Of a DNA stretch of 64,000 nt, positions 46,660-56,979 are shown piece by piece. This DNA is from Proales similis. Its lineage: Eukaryota > Rotifera > Eurotatoria > Ploima > Proalidae. Made by a program: the position numbers and the translations under genes. The first letter of the stretch is position 1, and each line of letters begins with the position of its first letter. A model generated the notes under the pieces. That model was not told the origin of the DNA. It saw only the letters and a list, made by a program, of their open reading frames with translations, and made no database searches. Location of the stretch: assembly GCA_019059635.1 (NCBI GenBank), contig JAGVRJ010000001.1, forward strand, positions 868,001 through 932,000, written 5' to 3'.

Positions 46660-48458
46660 ATGAATTACTACCCCGGAACTCCGCTCAGGAATTTGGTTCC
46701 TGGGTATGGCGCTCTGCGTCCAGTGACCTTGGCGCAGATACCGGCTCATCTTTCACCTCAGCTTCAAGCCGCTCAACTTCAGGCTGCGCAACTTCAAGCT
46801 GCGCAACTTCAAGCTGCTCAGCTCCAGGCAGCACAGGCAGGTCAACTTCAGTCCGTTCAGCTTCAACCAGCGCAACTGCAAGCCTCGCACTTTCCAGCCT
46901 CTCAAATCCACGGAGCTCAGCAGTCTGTGCAAATTTTTCAAACTCCCAACGGACCTGTACAGTATGTGACAAACCTAAGTCCTTCACCCGTGCACTACGT
47001 AAGCAGCCAAGCGGGTGCCGTGGGGAATGCTACAATGAGTCCGGCGTCAGGAGGCGAACATATCACAATTGAGCGCTTTGATAAGAAAAGTCTTTCTGAT
47101 TTACTAAATTCAGGACAACGAAATACCAAAGTTCTCATACAAACCACGGAATACAATCACGGCTTGACCGCACCAGTTGTCATGGATGCTCATCCTCTGT
47201 GTCCAGTGCGCCCGAACACAGCAGAAGTGCAAACTGAAAAAGCAACAGCCGAGGCAGAAGCCACTGTACCTCTGGATCAAAATCAATCGGAGACAACAGA
47301 AAATCAAGTCGAATATCAAATCTCGGCAAACGAACCAGCTGAGACCATTCCAGTAAGTAAAGTATTGAGATGGAAAAGGGTCAGTTGACAATAAGCCACC
47401 CTTAATTCAGATCGATTCGTTGATAAAAGAGCCGGGTCGAAGACAGCGACCTGCACGTATAGTGGTCATAATGCGAGGAGCTCCCGGGTCTGGAAAATCG
47501 TTCATAACAAATTTGATAAAAGTAAGCGTTTCGCTGAGATAATAAACCAAATCCGGTAAAATTGTAAATTGAGCATATTTTAGAGCGAAGAAGAGAAGCA
47601 CGTTGGTGAAAACGAGAAACCTAAGATACTAAGTATAGACAACTATTTTGTGAGCGATTGCTCATCAGACAGCGAGCAGTTTGTAATTTAGACTTCTTTC
47701 CTTTAATTCGTCATCAGTTTTTTTTTATTTTTTTTTTTTCATTTATAAGATGCTCAAGTACGAATACGACGAGAATATGAACGACGCGTACGAACGTAGT
47801 CTTGTCAAAACATTCAAAAAAACAATCGATGACCAGCTCTTTGATTTTGTACTCGTTGACATGATCAACAACAGAATAGATAAGCTGATGGAAATGAGCG
47901 ACTATGCTCGTCTGAATGGCTTCCAGCCGTACGTGATCGAGTTGATCGACGATGCCCAGCTATGCTTTGAGCGAAATATTCACCATAGAAGCCTTGAAGA
48001 CATCCAAAAAGTGAGCCTTCGTTTAAAAAATGCAATTCATTTATAAAGATTGAGTCCAAAATGTTGCGCAGATTTTAGCTGAGTGGGATCCCACTCCTAA
48101 CAGCATACCTAGGCTAGACATAAGCTCGCTCATACAGCCGTCTGAACCTGCCAATGTTTGTGTAGATGCCGCCAACGATTCTGTCCAAATAGAACACATC
48201 CAAACCAAACAAGAACCAGAAGAGACGGTTAGCTATTAAACTTTGCGCATTTATCGATTCTTGAAAGTGAACGCATTTTTATTAACAAAAGCCCGACAAA
48301 AATGCCACATTGGACATTATTGAAGACAATGAAGCGAATGGTGAGCTTTCAGTCAATAATAAGATACTTGTAACTAGTTAACCAGTTATTTTATTCGCAT
48401 AGCTGCTCCAGAGGCTAAAAAAAGTAAACTAGATCAAGCGGACCAAGCCGCTGACTAA
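46660..48458 (+). CDS. YLPM1: YLPM1/ZAP3-like protein with P-loop kinase domain
   Basis: Seven exons (46660-47352, 47411-47521, 47584-47682, 47750-48010, 48072-48227, 48292-48340, 48403-48458) total 475 codons with stop. The N-terminal half is Gln/Ala/Pro-rich with a tandem AQLQA repeat. Then KKSLSDLLNSGQR, PARIVVIMRGAPGSGKSFITNLI with the Walker A GAPGSGKS, and PKILSIDNYF follow, with a Walker-B-like VLVDMINNRID. Conserved YLPM1 features include YEYDENMNDAYERSLVKTF, FQPYVIELIDD, RNIHHRSLEDIQK and EWDPTP. YLPM1 is a nuclear PP1-binding protein with a polynucleotide-kinase-like P-loop of unclear substrate. This version is far shorter than vertebrate YLPM1 (over 1,900 residues). It converges on ALG12 with only 71 bp between stop codons. 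Confidence 0.9.
46759..46833 (+). repeat. Five 15-nt tandem repeats coding QLQAA/AQLQA in YLPM1
   Basis: Five imperfect 15-nt units of the form CAACTTCAAGCTGCG. Differences are mostly at third codon positions, so the peptide repeat is kept while the DNA has diverged. Confidence 0.9.
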
Positions 48459-48529
48459 AATTGCAGTTTAAATTTTCATTTTATATACGCGACTACTAAA
48501 TCAAGTCAATTTTGTTGAATACAATTTAC

Positions 48530-50271
48530 TTAGATTCGTTTGAGAATGAAAATTTTTGGCACAGTTCGAATTTGAGGAAGAGAAAGTTGGGTTGATGGAG
48601 GCCAACTTAGGCCATTAAAGCCTCTTACAAATGAGACTGGCCTATGCCGCTTGTGCAGTTTCAACCGGGCATCTTGGTCTGAGTCAGCCTCAACGAGCAA
48701 ATAGTCGAAACTACTTAGTTGCTCAGGGTTGAGGTTTTCACTTTTGTCGTAGATCCAACCGACGTTTCGCTTGGCTTCAAGAAATCTTGTCACTCCAGTT
48801 TGTGCGCTGAGCACATCAATGTGCACCCGAATGTCTCAAAGAGAGAATAGGAGTCGAAATGAAGCAAACACTCGTGTGAACTTATGAAAACTAGGGAACA
48901 TACTTGGCTGCGGTTCGATCTGATGGAGTCGATTCAGGGCAAAAGCACCGGGATAGTTCAGGCTCGAAATATGCGCAAGTAACAGAGTGGCAATTAAATT
49001 TCCAATCATGTGCGCCATCAGGGCCCGAGTAAACCATCTCTTTAGGAAGCCGGCTGTCTTAAGACTCTGGTTCCTACAAAATAGCTGCACATAGATTTTG
49101 GACGCAGAGACCGGTTCTATCTTACATTTCATGAAGCCCTTTCGCTGCGATTGTGTTAAGAAACGGGATTGCGTAAATAATGAAACGCAGCTCTTTATGA
49201 GGCAAGAATGAGTATGCAAAGACGAAGCCGATCGAAGGAATGATGCAGTATTTGAACACTTGGGATTTGTTCCGCCACATTCCGAATGGGACGACGAATG
49301 TAGTGAATAGAAGAGCTCTGGGAAGAGCAGAGTAAAAGTACCAGAGAAAAGGCTCAGTGCCCCAGTCTGAGCTTTTGTTGAGTACCGTATTGAACCAAAA
49401 GACTTCGCCTTCAGGCCAGAGAGTGCGGCCCCAGAATATGCTGTCGACAAGCACGGAAATGCCTACTAGAGCCACTGTGGCAGATGCTCCGTTGATAACA
49501 AGTTTCAAAATTGAAATTTTTCTTTCGAATAATGAAACAAGCAGCATTAAGCCGCAAATGATACAGAGCTCGCTTCTGAATATCAGAATAGCGGCGGCTG
49601 AACACCAAACGAACCGGACCTGTTTAGACTTGAGCCAAAATGCGGCCGCATTCAGAACTAAACGATTAAATTTTGAACAATAGTGTTTAGACAGAAGCTC
49701 TTGAACGCTTACATAGAACAAGAGCGAAAATATTTGGCAGAGTTCGACCGGTGTAGAACATAAAGTGAAATTGGGTGATGGTAATGATTAACATTAGCTT
49801 TTCCACATTCTGGCCAAAAACCTTTCGCACTCCGGAGCCAAAATGAAACAAAGAGAGCATCACCAAACAGGCAAGTGTTGAACGAACTTAAAAGGAAATG
49901 TATTAAGAAGACAAGAGATCGAGGAGGCCGAGGCAAACCAACCAATTAGCTGGGTTACCAGCCCATTCGAAGCCATTAGTTTCACAAAAGGATAGGCCAG
50001 GGAACCAACCGTGATTGGGCCGATGAAGGTTCGAGGTACTACTCCAGGAAATTGTTGATGATCATACTGGTTGTTGAATAAATCGTCTTGAATGATTCGA
50101 TTCGCGCTCAAAAAATGTTACCTGATCAAGATTCGAGAAATGAAATAAAAAATCGTGAATGGCTTGAATGTTGAAGCTCTCTTCAACTTTGCTGAATGGG
50201 CAATAGACGATATGAACAAATGCGACCAACAAAGCAACAATACGGATCAAACCAATAGTAGAGATCATCAT
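48530..50271 (-). CDS. ALG12: Dolichyl-P-Man alpha-1,6-mannosyltransferase ALG12
   Basis: A multi-exon GT22 family enzyme from [18 protein letters not shown]. The first luminal loop [20 protein letters not shown] holds the acidic catalytic region and is followed by [18 protein letters not shown]. Later come [49 protein letters not shown] and the diagnostic [15 protein letters not shown]. The C-terminal exon has [16 protein letters not shown] and ends FILKRI. Around ten hydrophobic spans are visible. ALG12 adds the eighth mannose to the lipid-linked oligosaccharide in the ER lumen. All exons agree with ALG12 rather than PIG-B or ALG9. ISY1 lies 194 bp upstream on the same strand. Confidence 0.95.
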
Positions 50272-50465
50272 CTAATTAGAGACAGATTTGAGACAGCAAC
50301 TCAGAAGAGCGATATTCATTTCGAGACCAGCCGAAGAGAACCACCTCTTCTGAATTGGATTTGGAAGCGGAGCAAATTAGATGAGTTTTATTTGTCGATT
50401 ATGGTACAATATGATCAAGAGGTGGGAAATTAGTCCCCCTAGAACTCAGTTATTCTTGTTTCTCT

Positions 50466-51908
50466 CTAAATTTTGCCTGATAGCTTTTTCACTTCTTCCT
50501 CTTGTTCGAGCAGTTCGTCGCTCACGTATCTACTCAGGAGCTCGTTCTTTTTCTGCTCGATGATTGCATTCTCAACCTTGAATCAATTGATATTTCATTA
50601 AATCTTGCCACTCATAAGGTTTGGCAAAAGCTGACCTCCTTAATTGTTGGAACGTCCACTTTCTTTTTCATTCGATTTTTGTCTGTTAGATAACGTTGAT
50701 AGAATGATCTTTCCTCGTCCTCCGACTTGATGAAGATTTTTTTCAAATCACGAATACCGGAACTGCAGTAAATTTTTCCTTACATCGGCGTCAGTCTCTT
50801 TGTAGAGACTGGTGACAACCTCACTTGGTTCATTTGTTTCCATTTCTTCCAAGCTATTTTTGGCATTAAATTCTTCTATTAGCTTGCGACGCGCTATTTA
50901 CATTCACCGAGTATGGAATGTATGGTATTTTAAAAATTTCTAGTTCTTTTCTTGGTCTCATTCAAAAACCAGAATCTTACCTTCCTCTTCGCATTTTTTT
51001 TCCTGAGGGATAAGCAGAAAATCGTTATCATCAAGGTAGCCGTAGTATTCGGCGTCTATTTCTCTCAACAACTCTGCCCGAGATTTCTTGGCTGCTTGGG
51101 CGGCTGATTTACAATTGATTGAGAATGCTTTCTCCAATTGTACAACAATTTTAAATCAAACCTTCCTGTTCAAAAAGCTCTTTAACCCCAGGCAAATCTT
51201 TGGCTGCGCCAAAATATCTAAAATAGGTTGAAAGGCGTCAAAGCGGCGAATACCAACATTAAGGCGCAAGAAATCACTTGTATCCTCGGTTGCCGGGCAC
51301 TTCTTTGCCTTCCTTGTCCAGAATTTTTGGCCCGATTTTCTAAATAATGTTATCAAAACGTAAACAAGCGAACTTGATACAGACGCCGCATTCTGCTCTT
51401 ACTTTATAATCAGGCCCACCCAAATCTAAAATGCGATTCTCCCAAGAGTCTTTCTCTTTCAGCAACTTGTTTATCTCGTCGTTTAAATCGCGAATTTTGA
51501 ACTCGCCGAGACCCGCGTTCTGTATTTGAGAAACTTTGAGAGCGATTTCTCTAATCACTTGATTCCTCCATCTCTCGGCCTTTCGCAGGCTAACTTCATC
51601 CTCGACTACGTGCGGCCTCGGCTCCTGGATTTGGGAAGGAATTGTTTCAGAATCACTTTTCAGAAGAAAATGTGCCCAAGCACTTTGGACTATTCTTACT
51701 CACATCAATCAGCTTTCCTTCTTCTTTGAGCTTGAGTAGACGCCATCTGGCCAATGCGGTCCTGAAGCACAATCATTTAATGCCGTTCTCAGTCTTCAAT
51801 GAGTGCGTGAGATCAACTTACACTGCCTTTTCTGAATTTCTAGCCTTCACACGAATAGTCAGTGAAAATTGTGAAACAACATGCCTGAGCAAGGGACCAG
51901 CCTACCAT
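50466..51908 (-). CDS. ISY1: Spliceosome component ISY1
   Basis: A minus-strand gene of about nine exons. The first coding exon is just the ATG at 51908-51906; GTAGGC...GTGAAG is removed and GCT AGA AAT restores MARNSEKA. Next come VTALARWRLLKLKEEGKLID and PRPHVVEDEVSLRKAERWRNQVIREI. IQNAGLGEFKIRDLNDEINKLL, GGPDYK, IGPKILDKEGKEVPGNRGYK and YFGAAKDLPGVKELFEQE are near-identical to the family. The C-terminal part carries RAELLREIDAEYYGYLDD and ends ELLSRYVSDELLEQEEEVKKLSGKI. ISY1 belongs to the NineTeen-complex-related set of the activated spliceosome and acts at the first catalytic step. The reconstruction is consistent in phase throughout; the ATG-only exon is unusual and is reported as a finding. 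Confidence 0.95.
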
Positions 51909-52158
51909 GGTTGCTCAAGAATCTAAGTCGAGCCAAAATTTCCACAATCGATTTGACTTTGAATTGCCTCGTTTAAAATAAACTCAAGCTCTTTTCGATT
52001 ATTCAGAGGAGCACTTGAGTTTGTCTTTGCAGTTCATTTTTTAACTTTAGCTTTAATTTGATTTTTGTATTGATTTGAATTGTTTATTTCTACTTCAAGC
52101 CTTTCAAGGCGGCTAAGCAATATTATTCTCATCAGAATTAACGGAATGTCAATATTTT

Positions 52159-54630
52159 TCATAAATTGAGAAATTTGCGAACCAAATACTCCATCAGTTC
52201 TGCCTCAATGCTCACCGATCTAAAAACAGAATAAGCTAGTTTGCTCGATGTTTGTTGTTTTCGCAAGGAGTATTACTTGAGCGAAAGACCAAAAGTGGTC
52301 GTTATTTTGAAAATTGACTCATTCAATATGAACAAAAGACGCTGAGCGAGGAGATCCACATGCTCGACTTGAGTAGACTGGAGAAGACGGAAAGACAAGT
52401 TTGCATGGGACCCAGTTGGATTTAGGCGGTCAAATAACTTGAGAAAATGATTATAGAAGTGCATTCACTTAAAAAAGGAGCACTGAAGAGGTTTACCTCG
52501 TGCAGTTGCAAAAGAGCGGTCAGTATTTCGGGCAAATTTTGTTGCACTACTCCGAACTCATCCTCGACTAGTGATGCCATCGCTACATTGCTAAGAGCAC
52601 TGACTGCATGAATCACAAGCCAGGAATCGGCGAACAGTCGCTGATTTTCGTAATTTTGATTTTTGCAAAATAGTCTGCCAACTAATTTGTGATGTTGGGT
52701 GTTAGAGGCGAGCTTTTGAAATGAATTAGAATTTGGAATAAAAGGAGTATCGAGTTGAGCACTGCAGTTGCCTTTTCACAAAAGCTGTTAACTAAGTTCT
52801 GGTCGTCTTTCACTGCCTTCTCAACATGTTTAACTCCGACCCTGGTGGACAAAGAAGGAGACAATGGTCGAGATCTAGCATCCAAAAACTGATTGGCTGA
52901 AGCTTGACTGCGATGGTGTAAAGCTGTGAAGGCGTCGGCACTTGGCCTAGTGTCCTTAGCCATTGGAATTTTGGCTCTGAGTTGATCGTTGAAATTCTGA
53001 ATGATTTGAACGGATTCTTTGGACACTTTGTTCCAATTCGTTGGCTGGTTGTCTAAATCACGAGCTTGCCATTAACCAAAATTAAAAGAGCCCATTCGAA
53101 ATGGCAGTTTACTTGAAATGTTAAGTTTGAACAAGAAGGCCCGGCGTTGTTTGGAGACGGCTGAAAGTCGGCAAAAATCCATAAAAGCCAAGGTCTTTTA
53201 AAGGTCAAATCTGAATTTTTCAACCCATTTAAGAATATCGGGAAAGACTAGAACCTACTTGAATGTAAGGTTCTGAGCTGAGTGAGAGCGCAACTGCCAG
53301 CCCCAGCTGAGTCGGGTCCGATGGTTGAATGGGAAATTGATAATCCTGTGAATCGATTTCCGTAGTTGCAAATTTAAAATTCAAACAAGCACCGTTTCTT
53401 ACCTGTGTCATGTAAATTTGAAACAAACTCCAGGTGAACTCGAATATTAGCTGGTTGATCAGGGTGATTTTGAAGCCAGCTACCAATGTGGAGTAGAGGT
53501 GGGTCGGATTGCTTTATATCTATTGTTAGAATCGCTTGGTATGCCAATTAAGATCGGCTACCTTGTCAGGAAAAAAGAACCGAAAAATGCTTGAGATTCA
53601 AACTATTAATAAAAGAATCGCTCTGTTCATTGAAATTTAGACGTATACCGATGCTTGCGTGCAGCGATTTGAACAGAATGAGGTGAAGAATGGTGCGTTT
53701 GAATGAGCGCAGTATGATGGACCGTGCGCTCGCCCTGAATCTCTTATTCTTGGGCATCTAGTTTCGGCATTTGATTAAATTTCCATTCAAGTCTGTAACA
53801 GTCTCTCTGTCCTAACTACCTGGATTATGGGCCACTCAAGCTCGTAGGAGCCGGCAAAACTGAATTGAAATCTTGAAATGAAAATGCTCAAGGCGACACA
53901 ACAAATCACAAATAGTTGATCAATGCTGCATGCATTGTTGTTGAATAGATGTTGAATCAACGTTTGATTAGTTTAATAGAACGTGAAAAGGTGATTTTCA
54001 AAATTGAACAAAAAAATTGAATTTACTCGCTCAGTTCATGATGGTTGTAGAATTGAAGCATCAGCAGAGCGATTAGAACTGCCACAGCCGTGCACGCCAC
54101 AATTGAAATAAGATGAAAGGAATTGAACAGATAACGAACTTTGTCTATGTTATTGCGAAAAACGAGCGGCTTTACTTGAAATTCTCAAAAAATGAAAAAG
54201 ACAGCGAGCTGGCGAGATAAAACAGATCCTACTCGTGTAGATGTGTTCGTTGAGCGATGCAGCAAAGCAGCTGAGAGCCAGAGCAAGAACAGAATAAATC
54301 CAAAAACTTGGCCGGAAAAATGTGAAGAAAATGTCTGTTAAGTGAATGCATGAATAAAATCTTCAACTAGCAGGTTGGTCTTTTTCGAGTTTACTTGAGA
54401 ATATAAATAGGCCATCTTCGAATAGGTAGTAGTCAGCGCTAACACTATGAAATAGGAGCAGCATTAAAGTGATGAAGCATGTCCACACTTTGACTGAAAT
54501 CTGCCTCCATCGTACAACCTAGAGTTGAAATAGACTCTGAAATATACCAGTTCGCGTTCTGTTGTCGAGCATGCGCAGGGCTTACTTCAGAATTGAACGC
54601 TCGAATTGCGTTCACAGGATTCGAGTTCAT
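52159..54630 (-). CDS. NDC1: Transmembrane nucleoporin NDC1
   Basis: A multi-exon gene. The start exon encodes MNSNPVNAIRAFNSE. A 67-bp intron leads to VVRWRQISVKVWTCFITLMLLLFHSV, the first membrane span, and more hydrophobic exons follow up to about 53,230. The middle encodes FRASARSIILRSFKRTI, FTWSLFQIYMTQ and YQFPIQPSDPTQLGLAVALS. The cytosolic C-terminal half has the diagnostic IHAVSALSNVAMASLVEDEFGVVQ, then LPEILTALLQLHE and ESIFKITTTFGLSL, and ends EAELMEYLVRKFLNL. NDC1 anchors the nuclear pore and spindle pole or centrosome in membranes. The C-terminal match makes the family secure. The exact N-terminal exon chain in 53,760-54,400 is less certain. Confidence 0.86.
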
Positions 54631-54880
54631 TTTTGCGATGAGCAACGATTATTACCAGTGAATGAGCAACGGTGACTGCGCTGCATACAAAGCATGTAGT
54701 GATGGTAAACTGATTCGTTTTAAACTTTATTCTGATTGTACAACACTTACACTTGAAAGAGGAAGCGGACAACAGCGAAAAGTTTAATGTCTAGCTTTTT
54801 AAATTCTGGAGAGAACTCGACCAGAAAGTTCCTAATAAATATGCAAGCAGAGGCCGTATAGAGTGAAACTCGACTCGGCT

Positions 54881-55894
54881 TCAAACCGCGCCTCTGATGC
54901 CAAGCGTTTGCTTCAAGCTCACTCTAAAGTGTCGATTGAAGAAATAAAAGAGGAATATGTTAACACCTTGAGAAGTGAACAGAAGCGTGTTGGATACAAG
55001 AATATAGCAGATTACGAAACCGGGCGGCAGGTCTAAAAAGTTGATGACTACAAACGAAAAAGTTTGAGCAAGATGGCCAAGCAAAAGCACAACTGCCATC
55101 CATACGATCATGTTGGTCATGTTCCTTCGAGCTTTGTACTCACGCGAAAGTTCTGCAGTTCTGCAGACGCGCTCAACCGTAAGATTGGCGGCTTCTTCGC
55201 TAGAGCCTCTTGTCAAACGACCCGAAATTCGCTCTTTATTTCTGATGTAATCACTGAACTTAAGCGAGGTGAGCAGGTTGATCATAAATATGAGAAGCAG
55301 AATGAGCAGGCCCCTAAATGCCGTAACCGAACAAATCCAAGTCTTGATGAGATTCTCGAGCGGTGACTGGCTCACCACCAGATGAAATGTGCCGTCCTTT
55401 CTCATTTGAATTTTTTTCCAAAACAAGTTGGGCAAATTGAGCATCAGAGACAAGCAGAGCATTGATATGATGAGTCGATGCACTTTTACACACTTGGCGC
55501 TTGTTTTGTTGGTCACAATAAGGTAGCGGTAGATGGCAACGGAAATTTCCAACATGATATTGAACAGACCGAGACTGCTCGTCAAAAAGTTGTAAATCAC
55601 GAGCTCATAGAAATTAGCCCAATAAGTATCTTCTAGAGAGCAGAATCGGCCACATCGCATGCAAAACACAAATACACAAAGCAGAGTGTAGAGAAGATAA
55701 GAGATCGAATTGGCTTGTATGTGACGATAAATGGGCTTGGATTTTTCCAGCTTGAACCAAACGTAAGTCGTCAGTGCGTTGGCTAGAAACGCCATGAGAC
55801 AGATGCCCGGCAAGAAAAACGTCCATGCGATGTCCTTTACCAGCAGAATGGTTTCGCTCGGCTCTCCAGACTGGTTCATGGTCTTGGCAAACAT
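54881..55894 (-). CDS. Rhodopsin-like (class A) GPCR, orphan
   Basis: A single-exon frame of 337 residues with seven hydrophobic spans: TM1 WTFFLPGICLMAFLANALTTY with its Asn, TM2 SISYLLYTLLCVFVFCM, TM3 LFNIMLEISVAIYRYLIV, TM4 LIISMLCLSLMLNLP, TM5 FRGLLILLLIFMINLLTSL, TM6 MTNMIVWMAVVLLLGHLAQTF and TM7 YILVSNTLLFTSQGVNIFLFYFF. A cysteine before TM3 (CGRFC) and one in extracellular loop 2 (TWIC) could form the usual disulphide. The DRY box reads YRY, and NPxxY reads NIFLF. The long basic third loop is typical of peptide receptors; FMRFamide-receptor-like families are the best guess. The ligand is unknown. It lacks introns, unlike most neighbours. Confidence 0.85.
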   Translation of the reverse strand: MFAKTMNQSGEPSETILLVKDIAWTFFLPGICLMAFLANALTTYVWFKLEKSKPIYRHIQANSISYLLYTLLCVFVFCMRCGRFCSLEDTYWANFYELVIYNFLTSSLGLFNIMLEISVAIYRYLIVTNKTSAKCVKVHRLIISMLCLSLMLNLPNLFWKKIQMRKDGTFHLVVSQSPLENLIKTWICSVTAFRGLLILLLIFMINLLTSLKFSDYIRNKERISGRLTRGSSEEAANLTVERVCRTAELSREYKARRNMTNMIVWMAVVLLLGHLAQTFSFVVINFLDLPPGFVICYILVSNTLLFTSQGVNIFLFYFFNRHFRVSLKQTLGIRGAV

Positions 55895-56979
55895 CCAGCC
55901 AGGCAGCTAGACAGCCAAGCAGTGGGTGCTTGAAAGCAGTGGGCGTGCGCTGCTCTTTTCTAAAAACGTGAATGCTAATTTAACTGAAATTCGATATTCA
56001 CCGCTAAGGTTCAGTTAGAAGAGCCTTGCACCGATTGAGAGCCTAATATTTTCACCTTTGCTGAATATGATTATTGTCTGAAAAGAGCCGGCTTCTTAGC
56101 ATCTCAGTTCTCTGCTCTATTCTTCATGCGCTTGTTAATAAAAGTGATAATTTGCCTGTTAAAGCTAAGAATCCGCTCGGTGGAAAGTGAAGAGGTAGAG
56201 GCGAGAGCTAATTAAAATCTTGAGGCATAAGAGTTGGCTTGTAATGAATTTGGCAGAAGTGTTTGCATTGATAATATGCAGGAAGCAAAGAAATTGGATT
56301 GAAATCAAAGGCGATCGGTGACTTTGTCAAATAAAAGAGCTAACGTTTCAGTATCAAAGATTGAGCACGTTCAAAGCCGATTGCATAATTGAAGTAAATA
56401 TTTGGCTGCTGACAAAAGAGCTGACGAATGGGCCTGATAAGAATTCTGCTGAGTCTTCCTAGTGCCGCAAAATTTTATGAGCAAGCAGCTCCATGGCCGA
56501 AGGGTGTAATAATGCTAAAAGAAGAAGAGGAATCGGCGCTTTTTAATAAAAGGGTAACGTGTTAATAGCATTTAGCTTGTCATGAATTTGAAATAAGATC
56601 TGCGAGCAAGTCATGCGGCGAGTCTCAATTCTCATGAGCATTCTGAAAAGCAAGCGAGAAGATGCAGGAGAATTTTCCTGAGACCGACCTAGGCGGCTCT
56701 GAACCAATATCTCAACGGTAGAAATCTGCATATGATCGCGGAAAGTCGACTCGACTTGCTGTGATTGTCATAAGTCGCCGAAATAATTTTGGTTTGAATA
56801 CTGCGTTCCAATTGGAAGATGAGTGTCCTTCAAATGATTAAAATGCATAACGCGTTGATAAATGCAATATCGAGAATGCTTCAGCAAAGGAGGAAGGGGT
56901 CAGTATTCAAATGTATTTTCATGGGATTGAATCATGGTGATTGGTTATAGTTGGGCCAAAAGAAATAGAAGCTTGTTCA
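55895..56979. promoter_or_regulatory. Divergent upstream region of the GPCR and the secreted-protein gene
   Basis: About 1.1 kb between two divergent start codons. A 62-codon minus frame at 56731-56543 has no motif. No repeat or RNA gene is evident. The length is unusual for this window, which fits larger regulatory regions for tissue-specific genes, but that is inference. Confidence 0.4.
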
